Source: an uncultured Lentibacter sp. (GTDB lineage Bacteria; Pseudomonadota; Alphaproteobacteria; Rhodobacterales; Rhodobacteraceae). From it: 47,816 bases of DNA. Location of the stretch: contig NZ_CAKZKL010000042.1 in the NCBI RefSeq assembly GCF_937123735.1, positions 1 to 47,816 on the forward strand, read 5' to 3'. A model generated the notes under the pieces. It made no database searches, was not told the origin of the DNA, and was given only the letters and a program-made list of their open reading frames with translations. This document shows positions 44,281 through 47,816 of this stretch, in pieces. The position numbers were made by a program, and so were the translations under genes. Position 1 is the stretch's first letter. Each line of letters opens with the position of its first letter.

Positions 44281-46515
44281 GTGAAAGCAGCGATGCGAGC
44301 AGGCAGTCTCGAATTTGAAAACCGGTTGACCGAGTTTGAAGCGCGGCAAAGCCCCGAGGGCTTGCTCAAGCGCTACGCGCGCCAGCGGCTCAGCTTTTTC
44401 TGGTTCCGACAGATCTTTGTGCTCGGCGGGGCGGCTGTTCTGTTTCTCACGGGGCACCCGCTGGCCGGGGGGGTGGCGCTGCTCACACTGCTGCTGGGCG
44501 ATCTCTTGGATTGCGCCTATCTTGCCGGCGTGCCGCGCCGCCTGGCAGCCGGTGCCCCCGTCAAACGGCTCTACTTTGTCTCAACCCTCACCGCCGCGGT
44601 GCAGGCGCTCACCACCGTCTTGCTGATCGGCCTGCCCATCGCACTGTCCGGCGGGGCCGAGACGCTGGCTTTTGCCTTTGCCTTTATCGCCGGCGGCGGC
44701 ATCAACTCCAGCTATCTCTACAGCTTCCACCGCGCCGCCACCCTTGTCAGGCTGGCGGTCCTGCTGGCCAGTGGTGTCGGGGTGATGGCTCATGCCTGGC
44801 TCGCGGGAAGCGTGAGCCCGGAGGGGCAGCTCTACGGGCTGTTTGCCTTCGCCATGACCCTCTTCCTCAACTACACCTTCCTGCAACACTCCCGCCGCAG
44901 CATTGCCCATAAAACCCAAAGCGCCCACCGCCTGCTTGAACAAAGCCAGAAACTGGCGCTCACCAACACCATGCTCCATGCGCATCAAAGCGAAATGCGC
45001 CGCCTTGCGCTGGTGGCGCAAAACGCCAATGACAGTGTCTTTGTCGCCGATCCTGAGGGGCGCATCCTTTGGGTCAATGCCGCCTTCACACGGCTCACCG
45101 GCTACAGCGCTCAGGAAGCCGTGGGCCAGCGCCCGGCCGATTTGCTCAACGCCCCCACCACCGACCCGGCCACCAGCGAGGCCATCCGCACCGCCATCAC
45201 CCAGGGGCGCCCGCTGCGCAGCGAAATCCTCAATGCCCGCAAAGACGGCTCCGAAGTCTGGGTGGAAACCAATCAGGTGCCCGTTCTCGACGCAAACGGC
45301 GCCGTGGAAATGGTCATCGCCGTGGAGCGCGACATCAGCGCCGCCAAACACCACGAAGAAGAACTGGCCCGCGCCAAACACTCAGCCGAGGAGGGCGAGC
45401 GCGCCAAGGCGCAATTCCTCGCCACCATGAGCCACGAAATCCGCACCCCCATGAATGGCATCATCGGCATGGCCGATCTGCTGCGCGATTCCGGGCTGGC
45501 CAAAGAGCAACGCAGCTATGTCGAAACCATCCGCTATTCAGCCGAAGCTCTCATGCGCATCATCAACGACATCCTCGATTTCTCCAAACTGGACGCCGGC
45601 AAATCCGTGATTTGCCCGGTCGATTTCGAGCTGTTGCCCTGTGTCGAGAGCGCGCTCTCGATCCTGCGGCCAAAGGCGCTTGAAAAACAGATCTATGTCG
45701 ATCTGACCTGTGCCACACCGCTGCCGCCCCTTGTGCGCGGCGATGACGGGCGGATCCGCCAGATCATCCTCAACATTGTCGGCAATGCGATAAAATTCAC
45801 CCAACAAGGCGGTGTCACCCTGGATCTGTCCTGCACCACGAGCCCCGAGGGCCACAGCCTGACCCTGGCCGTCACTGACACCGGCATCGGCATCCCCGCC
45901 GATCGTGTGGACCTGATTTTCGACCAGTTCAGCCAGGCCGACGGGGCCATCACCCGCGAATTTGGTGGCACCGGCCTCGGGCTGACCATTTCGCGTATTC
46001 TCGCCCGCGAGATGGGCGGAGACATCGCAATCCGCTCGGTGCTGGGAGAGGGCTCGACCTTTACCATCACCCTCAAGCTCGCCCAAGCCCTCACCCCTGC
46101 ACCTGATGAGGCCCAGCCCCGCGAGGCAGGCTCCGCCGACAACGTTATCAAACTGCCGGGGGTGAAAGCGCTGGTGGCCGAAGACAATCTCACCAACCAG
46201 CTTCTGATGAAATCCTTCCTCAAATCCACCGAAATGGACGTGATCTATGCGCGCAATGGCCGCGAAGCCGTCCGCCTCGCCCGCCGCCACGCCCCCCGGG
46301 TGATCTTCATGGACATGTCCATGCCGGAAATGGACGGCCTCAGTGCCACACGCAAAATCCGCGCCGATCCGTCGCTTGTCCAGCCGACCATCGTGGCATT
46401 GACCGCCAATGTCTATGCCTCCGACAAAGCCGCCTGCCTCTCGGCGGGGATGGACGGTTTTCTCTCCAAGCCGCTCAAACGGGCCGAGCTGATGGGCTGG
46501 CTCAACCAGATCTGA
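44281..46515 (+). CDS. Hybrid sensor histidine kinase/response regulator
   Basis: 744-residue membrane sensor. About six hydrophobic segments occupy residues 38-200. A PAS domain lies at about 240-360 (NANDSVFVADPEGRILWVN), then HisKA with H385 in ATMSHEIRTP, HATPase_c with the N box near N502, DTGIGIP and GGTGLGL, and a C-terminal receiver with phospho-acceptor D678 in VIFMDMSMPEMDGL and the K730 switch lysine. No separate regulator gene is nearby, so output is by phosphotransfer to an unlinked protein. The start is GTG 44281 or ATG 44293. It is placed between pncA and pncB; a link to NAD is only suggested by position. Confidence 0.93.
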   Translation: MKAAMRAGSLEFENRLTEFEARQSPEGLLKRYARQRLSFFWFRQIFVLGGAAVLFLTGHPLAGGVALLTLLLGDLLDCAYLAGVPRRLAAGAPVKRLYFVSTLTAAVQALTTVLLIGLPIALSGGAETLAFAFAFIAGGGINSSYLYSFHRAATLVRLAVLLASGVGVMAHAWLAGSVSPEGQLYGLFAFAMTLFLNYTFLQHSRRSIAHKTQSAHRLLEQSQKLALTNTMLHAHQSEMRRLALVAQNANDSVFVADPEGRILWVNAAFTRLTGYSAQEAVGQRPADLLNAPTTDPATSEAIRTAITQGRPLRSEILNARKDGSEVWVETNQVPVLDANGAVEMVIAVERDISAAKHHEEELARAKHSAEEGERAKAQFLATMSHEIRTPMNGIIGMADLLRDSGLAKEQRSYVETIRYSAEALMRIINDILDFSKLDAGKSVICPVDFELLPCVESALSILRPKALEKQIYVDLTCATPLPPLVRGDDGRIRQIILNIVGNAIKFTQQGGVTLDLSCTTSPEGHSLTLAVTDTGIGIPADRVDLIFDQFSQADGAITREFGGTGLGLTISRILAREMGGDIAIRSVLGEGSTFTITLKLAQALTPAPDEAQPREAGSADNVIKLPGVKALVAEDNLTNQLLMKSFLKSTEMDVIYARNGREAVRLARRHAPRVIFMDMSMPEMDGLSATRKIRADPSLVQPTIVALTANVYASDKAACLSAGMDGFLSKPLKRAELMGWLNQI

Positions 46516-46590
46516 GCCCCCACTCAGGGCTTGAACCCCCGCGCGCCCCGCCCCATTGTGGCGCCAACATTTTGCAAGGGGGCCGCAGCC

Positions 46591-47816
46591 TTGGACATCG
46601 CCACACGCGTCTGGAATCACAAATGGAAGATCGACCCGATCGTCCGCTCCCTGATCGACAACGATTTTTACAAATTGCTCATGTGCCAGTCGGTTTTTCG
46701 CAACAAGCCCGACGCCACCGTGCGCTTCTCGCTCATCAACCGCGCCGCCGATGTCCCCCTCGCCAAGCTCATCGACGAAGGCGAGCTGCGCGAACAGCTC
46801 GACCACATCCGCTCCCTCTCGCTCACCCGCGGCGAAAGCACCTACCTGCGCGGCAACACCTTCTACGGCAAACGCCAGATGTTCCGCCCCGACTTCATGG
46901 AGTGGTTCGAAAACCTGCGCCTGCCCCCTTACCACCTTGAGCGCGTGGGCGACCAATACGAGCTCACCTTCGAGGGCAAATGGCCCGAGGTCATGCTCTG
47001 GGAAATCCCCGCGCTCGCCGTGCTGATGGAGCTGCGTTCCCGCGCCGTTCTCGGGCAAATGGGCAAATTCGAGCTGCAAGTGCTCTACGCCCGCGCCATG
47101 ACAAAACTCTGGGAAAAGATCGAGCGCCTGCGCGCCGCCCCCGGCCTCAAACTGGCCGATTTCGGAACCCGCCGCCGCCACTCCTACCTCTGGCAGGACT
47201 GGTGCGTGCAGGCCATGCTCGAGGGCCTCGGCCCCGACACCTTCATCGGCACATCCAATGTCCACATCGCCATGCGCCGCGATATCGAGGCCATCGGCAC
47301 CAACGCCCACGAGCTGCCCATGGTCTACTCCGCCCTCGCCCGCTCCGATGCCGAGCTGGCCCAGGCCCCCTACGAGGTGCTGTCCGATTGGCACGAGGAA
47401 CACGACGGCAACCTGCGCATCATCCTGCCCGACACCTACGGAACCGAAGGCTTCCTCAAGAACGCGCCTGACTGGCTCGCCGGCTGGACAGGCATCAGGA
47501 TCGATTCAGGCGATCCGGCCACAGCCGCCGAAACCGCCATCCGCTGGTGGCAAGAGCGCGGCGAAGACCCGACCAAAAAACTGGTCATCTTCTCCGATGG
47601 TCTGGACGTGGACAAAATCCTCGAACTCCACGCACAATTCGCAGGCCGCGTCCGCCCCTCCTTCGGCTGGGGCACGCTCATGACAAACGACTTCCGCGGC
47701 CTCACAAAAGGCAACGCCCTCGCGCCCTTCTCCATGGTCTGTAAAGCCGTCTCCGCCAACGGCTCCCCCACAGTCAAACTCTCCGACAACCCCCGCAAAG
47801 CCATGGGCCCAGCGGA
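46591..47816 (+). CDS. pncB: Nicotinate phosphoribosyltransferase PncB (partial)
   Basis: Enzyme of NAD salvage that joins nicotinate to PRPP with ATP hydrolysis. About 408 codons are present and the gene runs off the window end. The start is TTG at 46591, eight bases after AAGGGGG, giving DIATRVWNHKWKIDPIV, as in other PncB proteins; no ATG or GTG in frame lies upstream. Motifs: LIDNDFYKLLMCQSVF, the autophosphorylation-site region FGTRRRHS, FIGTSNV, and the PRPP-binding IRIDSGDP. With pncA it completes the nicotinamide-to-nicotinate-mononucleotide route. Confidence 0.94.
   Translation, partial: MDIATRVWNHKWKIDPIVRSLIDNDFYKLLMCQSVFRNKPDATVRFSLINRAADVPLAKLIDEGELREQLDHIRSLSLTRGESTYLRGNTFYGKRQMFRPDFMEWFENLRLPPYHLERVGDQYELTFEGKWPEVMLWEIPALAVLMELRSRAVLGQMGKFELQVLYARAMTKLWEKIERLRAAPGLKLADFGTRRRHSYLWQDWCVQAMLEGLGPDTFIGTSNVHIAMRRDIEAIGTNAHELPMVYSALARSDAELAQAPYEVLSDWHEEHDGNLRIILPDTYGTEGFLKNAPDWLAGWTGIRIDSGDPATAAETAIRWWQERGEDPTKKLVIFSDGLDVDKILELHAQFAGRVRPSFGWGTLMTNDFRGLTKGNALAPFSMVCKAVSANGSPTVKLSDNPRKAMGPA

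Noticed and set aside
45538..47403. Open frame of 621 codons opposite the kinase and pncB
   Set aside because: Spans two real genes on the other strand and their gap; a by-product of high GC.

Overview
The window looks like a chromosomal segment of a marine alphaproteobacterium of the Rhodobacteraceae (Roseobacter group). The basis is the high GC content, a gcrA cell-cycle regulator gene, proteins typical of that family (a small two-helix membrane protein, a short LVSC-box lipoprotein), FnrL-like boxes, and many transporters of the ABC and TRAP types. No rRNA, tRNA, CRISPR array, insertion sequence or phage gene was recognised.

Layout. 1-2816: three genes of a polyamine-type ABC importer on the minus strand; its binding protein is not in view. 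2969-3775: a divergent LuxR-type regulator with a 20-base palindrome between them. 3784-6959: divergent oxyR and katG (peroxide defence) with a candidate OxyR site. 7078-9101: FAH-family hydrolase, small membrane protein, cytochrome b561 and a DksA/TraR zinc-finger protein, with two FNR-like boxes. 9390-13740: lepA flanked on each side by a two-gene cassette of lower GC, one with a DUF4145/HEPN-like protein and one with a PD-(D/E)XK nuclease-like protein. 14086-25579: housekeeping genes (small lipoprotein, HisD family, meaB, hrpB, Nudix, pit, argF, argD, EamA exporter, gcrA). 25757-29075: ProC-like protein, then a small surface-polysaccharide group (sugar transferase, epimerase, Wza-type exporter).

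29100-42177 is the most striking region: a 13-kb divergent catabolic cluster of twelve genes around nested palindromes at 34976-35004. Leftward runs gntR, leuC-like, leuD-like and a TRAP transporter (dctP, dctQ, dctM). Rightward runs a tautomerase-SnoaL fusion, hyuB, hyuA, an isochorismatase-family protein without the catalytic Cys, an isocitrate-lyase/2-alkylmalate-lyase family protein with the KRCGH loop, and a FAD dehydrogenase. Most junctions overlap by 1 to 4 bases. The enzymes can be ordered into a plausible pathway: uptake of an acid, ATP-dependent amide or ring opening, desaturation, hydration to an alkylmalate, and C-C cleavage to a 2-oxo acid. The substrate is unknown.

42184-47816: a tRNA-binding protein and trhO (tRNA modification), then NAD salvage genes pncA and pncB (cut by the window end) with a hybrid histidine kinase between them. 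Several families of small intergenic palindromes recur in the window; one pair shows compensatory base changes in its stem.
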